A DNA stretch of 5,172 nucleotides from an uncultured Porticoccus sp. (GTDB lineage Bacteria > Pseudomonadota > Gammaproteobacteria > Pseudomonadales > Porticoccaceae). A program made the position numbers and the translations under genes. Positions within the stretch are counted from its first letter, which is position 1. Each line of letters opens with the position of its first letter. Positions 1-5,172 of this stretch are shown piece after piece. Location of the stretch: NCBI GenBank assembly GCA_950063125.1, contig CATLZI010000167.1:1-5172 (forward strand), read 5' to 3'. The notes beneath the pieces are model-generated. The model did not search any database. It saw only the letters and a program-made list of their open reading frames with translations, and had not been told where the DNA came from.

Positions 1-162
1 AAAGGTCATAAATTGTTGGGGTTCGTTCCTTACTCCAACCTTCGCACTTTTTTTATTTCTACATGGTGGGGAATAAATGTCTTTCCTGAATTTTGACTTG
101 TCGCTCTTTGTCGTCCGTCATACCCTGTGTCCATTCTTGCAATAGCGAACAGGCACTCAACA

Positions 163-1509
163 ATGCAAAGCCCGCTAGGTTATTACGACCAGATAAAGAG
201 TTTTTTGGAAAATCGGTTATGGCGTGCCGATATTGAATCGATGGCGCTGCCCCGGCGCTATGGCTATAAAACTGTTAGGTTTCTTTTTGTTCTGGCTCGC
301 GAGTTTGCCAACGGACAACTCAATTTGCGTGCCATGAGTCTTGTGTACACCACTCTGTTGTCGATGGTGCCATTATTGGCGGTCAGTTTTTCCGTGCTGA
401 AAGCGTTTGGCGTGCATAACCAGATTGAACCCTTGCTGTTGAATCTGGTGCAGCCCTTGGGGGAGAAGGGCAACGAAATCGTGGTGAACCTGCTCGGGTT
501 CGTCGAAAATATGAAGGTGGGTGTGCTGGGTTCTGTGGGATTGGCACTGTTGCTTTATACCGTGGTTTCGCTGATCCAGAAGGTCGAAAGCTCGTTCAAT
601 TATGTCTGGCATGCCAAGTCTACCCGCCCGTTTTCGCGACGTTTCAGCGACTACCTGAGTGTGATTATGGTGGGGCCGGTGCTGATGTTTTCCGCCATCG
701 GGATGACTGCTTCTCTGATGAATAGCGATGTGGTTCAGGCACTGGTCAGCATTGAGCCATTTGGCAGTATCATGCTGGTGGTGACCAAGTTGATCCCCTT
801 CCTGCTGATCATCATGGCCTTCACCTTTGTTTATATGTTTATGCCGAATACCCGGGTGAAGTTTTCGGCGGCGCTGGTGGGTGCGGTGGTGGGCGGTGCC
901 CTCTGGCAGAGCACGGGCCTGGTGTTTGCCGAATTCGCTTCATCCTCGACCAAGTACGCGGCCATTTATTCCGGCTTTGCCATTCTGGTGCTGTTCATGA
1001 TCTGGCTTTACCTGAGCTGGTTTATTCTTCTGCTCGGTTCCCAGGTGGCCTATTACGTTCAGTATCCGGAGCAGATCAGGCTCAGTAATCAACGTGTACC
1101 ACTGAGCGGAAGGCTGCGCGAGCAAACGGCGCTGCTGACCATATACTGGATAGCCCACCGTTTTGTCCGCCACAAAAAACCACTCTCGATCGAAGAGCTG
1201 TGCCAGTTACTGGCAATACCTGCCGAGCGTGTGGCGGAGACCGTGCAGATGTTAATGGATCGGGAGCTGGTGGTTGAAACCAATGACGAACCCAGCACCT
1301 ATGTGCTGCAATCTGATCCGGCCAATATGACGGTGGCTGAATTTCTTCAGATTGTGCGCAGACCCAACGATGAGCAGTCGATGATGGACGGTCAGATTCA
1401 ATCAGTGGGGGGGATCGACGAAGTCATGACAAAGCTGGAGTCATCGGCAAGTGAAAAGCTGGCGGGGTTGACGTTGTACAAACTGGTGGATGACGGGAAG
1501 CCGGATTAG
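163..1509 (+). CDS. yihY: YihY/BrkB-family inner membrane protein (UPF0761)
   Basis: This is an integral inner-membrane protein of the YihY/virulence factor BrkB family, once mislabelled ribonuclease BN. Its molecular role is not firmly established. About six hydrophobic segments can be seen, near residues 57-80, 119-140, 163-186, 203-228, 236-258 and 268-300. Family-like stretches are SLVYTTLLSMVPLLAV (59-74), NYVWH (146-150), PNTRVKFSAALVGA (228-241) and IYSGFAILVLFMIWLYLSW (268-286). Residues 320-400 are soluble and resemble a winged helix (LSIEELCQLLAIPAERV), as in the longer members of the family; E. coli YihY, at about 290 residues, lacks most of this tail. I chose the ATG at 163 (448 aa) because AGG lies 9 bases upstream. 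The frame is also open from a GTG at 127 (460 aa), which has no visible ribosome binding site. The gene ends in TAG just before a strong terminator and looks monocistronic within the window. Family assignment is confident; function is not. Confidence 0.93.
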   Translation: MQSPLGYYDQIKSFLENRLWRADIESMALPRRYGYKTVRFLFVLAREFANGQLNLRAMSLVYTTLLSMVPLLAVSFSVLKAFGVHNQIEPLLLNLVQPLGEKGNEIVVNLLGFVENMKVGVLGSVGLALLLYTVVSLIQKVESSFNYVWHAKSTRPFSRRFSDYLSVIMVGPVLMFSAIGMTASLMNSDVVQALVSIEPFGSIMLVVTKLIPFLLIIMAFTFVYMFMPNTRVKFSAALVGAVVGGALWQSTGLVFAEFASSSTKYAAIYSGFAILVLFMIWLYLSWFILLLGSQVAYYVQYPEQIRLSNQRVPLSGRLREQTALLTIYWIAHRFVRHKKPLSIEELCQLLAIPAERVAETVQMLMDRELVVETNDEPSTYVLQSDPANMTVAEFLQIVRRPNDEQSMMDGQIQSVGGIDEVMTKLESSASEKLAGLTLYKLVDDGKPD

Positions 1510-1532
1510 TAGGCGTTCAGACCAACCTACCT

Positions 1533-1559
1533 AAAAAAGGCCCCAAACGGGGCCTTTTT
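1533..1559. terminator. bidirectional intrinsic terminator between convergent genes
   Basis: A GGCCCC/GGGGCC stem with an AAAC loop is flanked by an A-run on the left and a T-run on the right. The A and T runs extend the stem and supply a U-tract in either direction. It sits 24 bases after the yihY stop and 20 bases beyond the GST stop, so it can end both convergent transcripts. Confidence 0.93.
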
Positions 1560-1578
1560 AATTGCCGGCAAGAAATGC

Positions 1579-2214
1579 TCAGGCACTGGCGCTTGGCCGT
1601 GCAGATACCTCGTCGTACCAGCGCAGGCTGTTACGGTTGCCCTTCGGGATGGTGATATCTACCCACTTGGCAAAGTCCACTGCACAGACGGCGGTGATGT
1701 CGACCATTGTGAAACGGTCTCCCATGATAAATTTGTTACCGCCCTCCAGGTATTTTTCCAGCGAAATGAAAAAGCGCTTGAGGGTCTGAGTGCCGCGTTC
1801 CACCAGACCGGGTATGGCTGGTGATGGCGCCCCCGGCAGGCTACGGTAGGCAAAACTGTCGTTGTCGAGCTTGTTGCGAAATACCTCGGACGTGGCGATC
1901 ATTCCTTCAAATTCCATTTTTTGCTGCATGCATTCGATCTGGGCGCGCTCTACCGGCGTTGTTCCCAGCAGGGGTGGCTCGGGGTGCAATTCTTCAAGAT
2001 AGCGACATATGGCCATGGCTTCATCGAAGCGGGTGCCGTCTTCCAGTTCCAGGACAGGCAATAGACCGCGAGGGTTAATCGCAAGAAAAGAATCCTTCAG
2101 GTTTTCGCCGCCGAGAATATCGATTTCCACCTTGGGGATGTCCAAGCCTTTTTCAGCGATAAACATTCTGGCCCGTCTTGGGTTTGGCGCGACAGCGCAG
2201 TCATACAGTTTCAT
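1579..2214 (-). CDS. glutathione S-transferase family protein
   Basis: This is a cytosolic GST-fold protein of 211 aa, the usual length for the family. Residues 1-76 form a thioredoxin-like domain, with the N-terminal strand and first helix MKLYDCAVAPNPRRARMF, the cis-proline motif LLPVLELEDG (Pro53) and the glutathione-contacting turn FDEAMAICRYLE (E65, with Ala where Ser is common). The C-terminal helical domain covers about 87-205 and carries the N-capping box T169-M-V-D172. The position after YD, often Ser in related GSTs as I recall them, is Cys6, which could be the reactive residue. The likely role is glutathione conjugation or a glutathione-dependent redox reaction; the substrate cannot be read from the sequence. 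The ATG at 2214 is supported by an upstream purine-rich GAGGTAGAGA. The gene lies downstream of rsmE on the same strand with a 204-bp gap holding its own candidate promoter, and it ends at the shared bidirectional terminator. Confidence 0.9.
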   Translation of the reverse strand: MKLYDCAVAPNPRRARMFIAEKGLDIPKVEIDILGGENLKDSFLAINPRGLLPVLELEDGTRFDEAMAICRYLEELHPEPPLLGTTPVERAQIECMQQKMEFEGMIATSEVFRNKLDNDSFAYRSLPGAPSPAIPGLVERGTQTLKRFFISLEKYLEGGNKFIMGDRFTMVDITAVCAVDFAKWVDITIPKGNRNSLRWYDEVSARPSASA

Positions 2215-2257
2215 CAGTTCTCTACCTCAGTTTTTTATTGATTTTTATAGTCAGATT

Positions 2258-2288
2258 TGATGTCTGCGCGTTTTTGGCGCAGACATCA
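2258..2288. repeat. perfect 12-bp inverted repeat (hairpin) in the GST leader
   Basis: TGATGTCTGCGC (2258-2269) is exactly complementary to GCGCAGACATCA (2277-2288), with a 7-base loop. On the plus strand four T follow the stem; on the minus strand, the direction of rsmE and GST transcription, only AAATCTGAC follows, so it lacks a U-tract for that direction. It would form a stable hairpin in the GST 5' leader. It could be an attenuating or processing structure, an mRNA-stabilising stem at the end of rsmE readthrough, or a protein site. Confidence 0.8.
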
Positions 2289-2298
2289 TTTTGGCCGC

Positions 2299-2310
2299 TG
2301 TGGTACCACA
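2299..2310. promoter_or_regulatory. 12-bp perfect palindrome, possible operator
   Basis: TGTGGTACCACA is a perfect palindrome lying about 10-20 bases downstream of the predicted GST transcription start. Size and position suit a dimeric repressor site. No regulator gene is present in the window and I cannot assign a regulator family. Confidence 0.35.
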
Positions 2311-2316
2311 TTCTTG

Positions 2317-2326
2317 ACCAATTGGT
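2317..2326. promoter_or_regulatory. 10-bp perfect palindrome over the predicted GST start point
   Basis: ACCAATTGGT is a perfect palindrome that touches the predicted -10 box (2331-2326) and covers the expected transcription start of the GST promoter. That is a classic place for a repressor to block RNA polymerase. The operator role is inferred from position only. Confidence 0.35.
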
Positions 2327-2354
2327 TTATATAACGCGGAAACCATAACGACAA
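2326..2354 (-). promoter_or_regulatory. candidate sigma70 promoter for the GST gene
   Basis: On the minus strand, TTGTCG (2354-2349) and TATAAA (2331-2326) are separated by 17 bases. Transcription would start near 2319, giving a leader of about 105 bases that contains the 12-bp hairpin. A second, overlapping pair, TTGAAA-N17-TATGGT, lies a little further upstream (its -10 is at about 2347-2342), so the exact start is uncertain. Confidence 0.45.
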
Positions 2355-2418
2355 AAACGGATTTTTTCAAACTGTGATGTTGCGGGTGCCAGACAATGGG
2401 TTGCTGTCAATAATTCAA

Positions 2419-3132
2419 TCAGTGAAACAACCGCCCCAGAATGACCGGGATCGCCGTTTCCACCCGTAAAATACGGCTGCCCAGGGTGACGGGTTGAAAC
2501 CCCGCTTCGCAGAGTTTGTCGATTTCGTAGTCGATAAAGCCTCCCTCGGGCCCGACCGCCAGTGTCACCGGGGATGAAAGCGGGCCTACCGGGCAAGCGA
2601 TGCCGCCGCCTGGATGGGCGACCAGAGCCAGACTATCCGCCATGATGGCCGGCAGTTCATCTTCCACAAAAGGCTTGAAGCGTGGTCTGATCAGCACCTG
2701 GGGTAGTTGCGTATCACAGCCCTGTTCGAGGCCGAGTAACAGCTGTTCGCGAATGGCCTCCGGTGCCAGCCAGGGACTTTGCCAGTAGCTTTTCTCCACC
2801 CGCCAACTGTTGATCAGATACAGTTGTTTAACGCCCATGGTGGCGATCGTTTGCAGAATGCGCCGGAGCATTTTGGGCCGGGGCATGGCCAGTATGAGTG
2901 TCACCGGCAGTGCTGGCGGCGGGGGTTGATTCAATACCACTGCCAGCTCCGCTGCTTGCGGTATAAGCCTGAGCACCGTTGCCTCGCCGATCTGGCCGTT
3001 TACCAGCCCGGCCCTGAGGCTGGCCCCTTCGCTGACCCTGTGCACTTCCAGCAGGTGCTGCAGGCGCCGTCCGCCGAGTGTTACCTTTGAATCGGAGATG
3101 AAATCTGCGGGTTCCAGCAGCAATAAATTCAT
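2419..3132 (-). CDS. rsmE: 16S rRNA (uracil-1498-N3)-methyltransferase RsmE
   Basis: RsmE transfers a methyl group from S-adenosylmethionine to N3 of U1498 in 16S rRNA of the assembled small subunit. The 237-aa length is normal. Residues 1-70 form the PUA-like RNA-binding domain (HLLEVHRVSEGASLRAG at about 26-42). Residues 75-237 form the SPOUT methyltransferase domain, with the trefoil-knot motifs LAVGPEGGF (GPEGG at 194-198) and LGSRILRVETA (217-227), which make the SAM site. An EQGCDTQLPQV stretch matches the family's conserved EQ...P region. Two ATGs are in frame, at 3138 and 3132. I prefer 3132 (MNLLLLEP) because GGA lies 7 bases upstream of it, whereas nothing suitable precedes 3138. 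It is transcribed divergently from the lipoprotein gene and in the same direction as the GST gene. No clear terminator follows, so some readthrough into GST is possible. Such a gene is usually constitutive housekeeping. Confidence 0.96.
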   Translation of the reverse strand: MNLLLLEPADFISDSKVTLGGRRLQHLLEVHRVSEGASLRAGLVNGQIGEATVLRLIPQAAELAVVLNQPPPPALPVTLILAMPRPKMLRRILQTIATMGVKQLYLINSWRVEKSYWQSPWLAPEAIREQLLLGLEQGCDTQLPQVLIRPRFKPFVEDELPAIMADSLALVAHPGGGIACPVGPLSSPVTLAVGPEGGFIDYEIDKLCEAGFQPVTLGSRILRVETAIPVILGRLFH

Positions 3133-3189
3133 GGGCATATCCAGATGTCGTGAGCGAAGCGGCCCCGTTCAAAGCCCCCGTGCCGGCGA

Positions 3190-3195
3190 ATTATA
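3190..3195 (-). promoter_or_regulatory. candidate -10 box for rsmE
   Basis: The minus strand reads TATAAT at 3195-3190, a consensus -10 hexamer about 52 bases upstream of the rsmE coding region. No good -35 hexamer is found at 16-18 bases spacing, so this is a partial call. Confidence 0.4.
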
Positions 3196-3338
3196 GGCCG
3201 CTGGGTACTGCAAAGGACATGCTGTTTTGTGCTTCCTGTGCTGAAAAAAAGCGCGGCAACCCGTCTATTTCACTTTTGCTCTGGTTTGTGCTGAACTGAA
3301 ACCTGTTTTGTCCAAACAATTTTCATCAGGTGAAGTCT

Positions 3339-3367
3339 TTGGCATTCCTGCTATCCATACGTAAAAA
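3339..3367 (+). promoter_or_regulatory. candidate promoter for the SLT lipoprotein gene
   Basis: TTGGCA (3339-3344) and TAAAAA (3362-3367) are 17 bases apart: five of six matches to the -35 and four of six to the -10 consensus. Transcription would start near 3374, some 34 bases before the ATG at 3408. That agrees with the lipoprotein start and against the longer open frame from 3330. The -10 is weak. Confidence 0.3.
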
Positions 3368-3407
3368 ATACTGGCGCTACTGCCGTAAAAAGTGTCACCG
3401 ACACCCC

Positions 3408-4037
3408 ATGATCAGGCCAGCGGCGCTGTTGATATTTTTTGTGTCGGTTTCGGGTTGTGCGCTGTTTGCCGCGGCGCCACCCGCAAAGCAAAGTAATATC
3501 TGCGAGATTTTCAGACAGGAACCCGGTTGGTACGACCATGCCAGAAATGCCCAGGAAAAATGGGGCACTCCCATTGCCACGCAGATGGCGTTTATTCACC
3601 AGGAGTCTTCGTTTCGCAGCCACGCAAAACCCCCGCGGGACCGGTTGCTGGGTTTCATTCCGTGGTTTCGGCCTTCCTCTGCCTATGGTTATGCCCAAGC
3701 GCAGGATCCGGTTTGGGGTGAATACGAGGAGGAGGTTGGCGGTCTGCTGACCCGCCGTACGCACATGAAATATGCCACGGACTTTATCGGTTGGTATAAC
3801 CGTCGCAGTCATGAGCGATTGGGTATATCCCTGTATAACCCGGAGCACCTGTATCTGGCTTACCACGAAGGGCCGACCGGCTACCGTCGGGGCTACCATC
3901 GCAACAAGCCTCAGGGGTTGCGATCGGCGGCGAAGGTCAGTGGCCTCGCCAGTCGGTATCAGACACAACTGGCGGGTTGCGAGTCGGAATTCCGTTGTCG
4001 ACACTTCTGGCAGGTGTGGCCATTCTGTCGCGGTTGA
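3408..4037 (+). CDS. lytic transglycosylase-like (SLT-domain) lipoprotein
   Basis: This is a predicted outer-membrane lipoprotein of 209 aa that probably cleaves peptidoglycan strands. The signal MIRPAALLIFFVSVSGC ends in a lipobox (VSGC, acylated Cys17). Ala18 follows rather than Asp, which suggests sorting to the outer membrane. The mature part has the SLT-type signature HQESSF, with Glu66 as the likely catalytic acid, then SAYGYAQAQ (91-99) in the place of the usual GAxGLMQ, and LAYHEGPTGYRRGY (150-163) in the place of the usual AYNxG region. Three of its four other cysteines (191, 197, 207) cluster at the C-terminus, the fourth being Cys32. I chose ATG 3408 because it places the lipobox at a normal distance. 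The frame is open back to a GTG at 3330, which would add a basic 26-residue extension. No Shine-Dalgarno is visible before 3408; instead a 5-bp hairpin (GTGTC-ACC-GACAC, 3392-3404) sits there. A subfamily name is not assigned. Confidence 0.82.
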   Translation: MIRPAALLIFFVSVSGCALFAAAPPAKQSNICEIFRQEPGWYDHARNAQEKWGTPIATQMAFIHQESSFRSHAKPPRDRLLGFIPWFRPSSAYGYAQAQDPVWGEYEEEVGGLLTRRTHMKYATDFIGWYNRRSHERLGISLYNPEHLYLAYHEGPTGYRRGYHRNKPQGLRSAAKVSGLASRYQTQLAGCESEFRCRHFWQVWPFCRG

Positions 4038-4052
4038 GAGCCACGGCTCTCA
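4035..4052. terminator. hairpin over the SLT gene stop codon, weak terminator candidate
   Basis: TGAGAGC (4035-4041) pairs with GCTCTCA (4046-4052) around a CACG loop, and the stop codon TGA forms the first bases of the stem. A run of six T (4075-4080) follows only after 22 bases, too far for a standard intrinsic terminator, and there is no U-tract in the minus direction. It may end or protect the 3' ends of the two convergent transcripts. Confidence 0.35.
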
Positions 4053-4078
4053 TTGAACCGCTCAGTCCTGTTCCTTTT

Positions 4079-5172
4079 TTAAAACGCCATCTGATAGGAC
4101 GCTGCAATCCAGGAGCTCATGAATTCCCCTTCTGTTGTGCCATTGAACATCAGTGAGGCTTTACCCTTGGCAAGTTTGCCTTCAACGCCAATGCCACCTT
4201 TCAGCCAGTTGCGGTCGAAGTTTTCGCCGTCGAGGTCAAAGGAAAACAGCCCGATGACTTCACCCGTGGTGCCGTCTGCACTGCCGTCAAAACGGCGAGT
4301 ATATTCAAGGTTGGCGACCAACTCAAAACCGGTATTTTTGATGGGCAATGCAGCATTGGTACCAAGACGGAGCTCGGTCACATCGTCGTCGCGACTGTCG
4401 AAGCGCGCAGCAAAGCTGCCACCGGATTCGGTATAGCTGTCCAGTTTGGTCCTGGTGTGCCACAGGTCCACATAGGGACTAAAGCGTGTGGATTGCACGG
4501 TAAACGCATTTTCCCAGTCCAGGCGGGCCCTGGCTCCCCATGAGCGTGAATCGGGGCTGGCTGTTGAGACTTCCCGGTTTCCCATATTGAGATAGCCGCG
4601 GCGGATATCGGCATCTGCCCAGTGGCGATAGGCACCCAGTGTGGCGTAAACCCCCTTTTCCTGAGAGACGGGCAGGATACCCTCGATCATGAGGTATTTG
4701 CCGTCAACATCCAGATCGCCGCCGTGCACCAGATCCTGATCGGCCCAGGTCTTACCGAAGGACAGGTTGATTTGGGCCGGGCCGAAATTGTAACCGATAC
4801 CCAGCTCGGCGAGGCCTGTGGTGCCGTCACGACCGTCGTGGTTATCGTTGCCCCAGTCGCCGGCAACCCAGAATGTTTTCTCGCCTTTGGCAACCCGCCG
4901 GGACATCGGGCGGCTGTGGGCTCCGTTGACCAGTGTGCTGACACTGGAAAGGCTGGACTGAATGCCGGCACCGGTGGAAAGCAGGCTGGCCTGTACATCG
5001 GCCAGGGTCAGATACACCAGCTCTGTTCTGGAACCTGTGATGTAGGTATATGTATCTATTGTCCTAGGACAATTAGTAGGGCAGTCGATCAGAGTTTCAA
5101 GGGGTATATCCCAGTAGGAAATAGACACATAATCGCCGCTGGTTCCATACGCCGTTAAAGCACTAACGGGTG
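4079..5172 (-). CDS. autotransporter-like outer-membrane beta-barrel protein, C-terminal part (5' end outside window)
   Basis: This is the C-terminal part of a probable type V secreted (autotransporter) protein. The barrel inserts in the outer membrane and carries a passenger whose bulk is outside the window. The frame stays open to the right edge, so the GTG at 5128 is an internal valine, not a start. Counting from it as residue 1, residues 1-35 are the passenger end and include a CPTNC cysteine pair (16 and 20). Residues 36-75 look helical and alanine/serine-rich (LADVQASLLSTGAGIQ), as expected for the helix that fills the barrel pore. Residues 85-349 alternate polar and hydrophobic strands with many aromatic girdle residues (FWVAGDWG, AELGIGYNFG, INLSFGKTW) and end in ASYQMAF. 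The terminal Phe is the usual signal for the BAM complex. The function of the passenger cannot be told. GC content drops near 5030. The gene converges on the SLT lipoprotein gene with a 41-bp gap. Confidence 0.85.
   Translation of the reverse strand, partial: PVSALTAYGTSGDYVSISYWDIPLETLIDCPTNCPRTIDTYTYITGSRTELVYLTLADVQASLLSTGAGIQSSLSSVSTLVNGAHSRPMSRRVAKGEKTFWVAGDWGNDNHDGRDGTTGLAELGIGYNFGPAQINLSFGKTWADQDLVHGGDLDVDGKYLMIEGILPVSQEKGVYATLGAYRHWADADIRRGYLNMGNREVSTASPDSRSWGARARLDWENAFTVQSTRFSPYVDLWHTRTKLDSYTESGGSFAARFDSRDDDVTELRLGTNAALPIKNTGFELVANLEYTRRFDGSADGTTGEVIGLFSFDLDGENFDRNWLKGGIGVEGKLAKGKASLMFNGTTEGEFMSSWIAASYQMAF
5058..5073. repeat. 16-bp perfect palindrome inside the autotransporter gene
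   Basis: ATTGTCCTAGGACAAT is its own reverse complement over all 16 bases. It lies within the codons for residues N-C-P-R-T-I of the passenger end, in the low-GC segment. It may be chance, a protein-binding site or a recombination scar. Confidence 0.6.

Noticed and set aside
1..162. Leader of yihY: TTGACT at 93-98 as a -35 box, and an imperfect 7-bp stem (15-21/33-39) followed by a T-run at 48-54
   Set aside because: No good -10 hexamer lies 16-18 bases after TTGACT, and the T-run starts 8 bases after a weak stem with a long loop. Neither supports a confident promoter or terminator. No coding frame is seen here.
2400..2418. Possible terminator directly after rsmE (TTGACAGCAACCCATTGTC region)
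   Set aside because: Only a 4-bp stem can form and no T-run follows on the minus strand.
3351..4004. 217-codon open frame on the minus strand opposite the SLT lipoprotein
   Set aside because: The plus-strand frame has a lipoprotein signal and catalytic motifs; the minus frame shows no recognisable features.
5126..5128. GTG as the start of the autotransporter-like protein
   Set aside because: The reading frame continues without a stop to the window edge, a complete protein would need a signal peptide that is not seen here, and the upstream codons read as plausible protein.
4622..5158. 178-codon open frame on the plus strand opposite the autotransporter
   Set aside because: It is the antisense shadow of the barrel gene, has no domain-like features and no ribosome binding site, and the opposite frame is clearly an outer-membrane protein.
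1..5172. tRNA, rRNA, CRISPR array, insertion sequence or defence system
   Set aside because: No cloverleaf-type sequence, regularly spaced repeats, transposase motifs or terminal inverted repeats were seen on either strand.

Overview
The window looks like ordinary chromosome of a Gram-negative, gammaproteobacterium-like organism. The grounds are an inner-membrane YihY/BrkB protein, an RsmE of gammaproteobacterial style, an outer-membrane-type lipoprotein signal and an autotransporter-type beta-barrel. Base composition is moderately GC-rich in the genes and AT-richer between them. A marine or cellvibrionad-type lineage would fit, but that is only an impression from protein style.

Layout, left to right. 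Bases 1-162 are a leader with no convincing gene. 163-1509 (+) is a YihY-family membrane protein. A symmetric, bidirectional intrinsic terminator (1533-1559) separates it from a convergent glutathione S-transferase-like gene (2214-1579, -). The 204 bases upstream of the GST gene hold a plausible promoter, a perfect 10-bp palindrome over its -10 box and start point, a perfect 12-bp palindrome just downstream, and a perfect 12-bp-stem hairpin in the leader. Upstream on the same strand is rsmE (3132-2419, -), the 16S rRNA m3U1498 methyltransferase. A roughly 275-bp divergent region then separates rsmE from a short lipoprotein with a lytic-transglycosylase (SLT-like) signature (3408-4037, +). This converges, with a 41-bp gap, on the C-terminal part of an autotransporter-like outer-membrane protein (5172-4079, -), whose reading frame runs off the right edge of the window.

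The genes do not form one pathway. Two act in the envelope on peptidoglycan or the outer membrane (the SLT lipoprotein and the autotransporter), one sits in the inner membrane (YihY), one modifies ribosomes (RsmE) and one is a probable detoxification or redox enzyme (GST). rsmE and the GST gene could be partly co-transcribed, because no clear terminator lies between them.

I found no sign of a new multi-gene system, mobile element, CRISPR array or RNA gene. The most interesting signals are the sharp GC drop with rare-type codons at the passenger/barrel boundary of the autotransporter, a 16-bp perfect palindrome inside that segment, and the cluster of palindromes in the GST control region.
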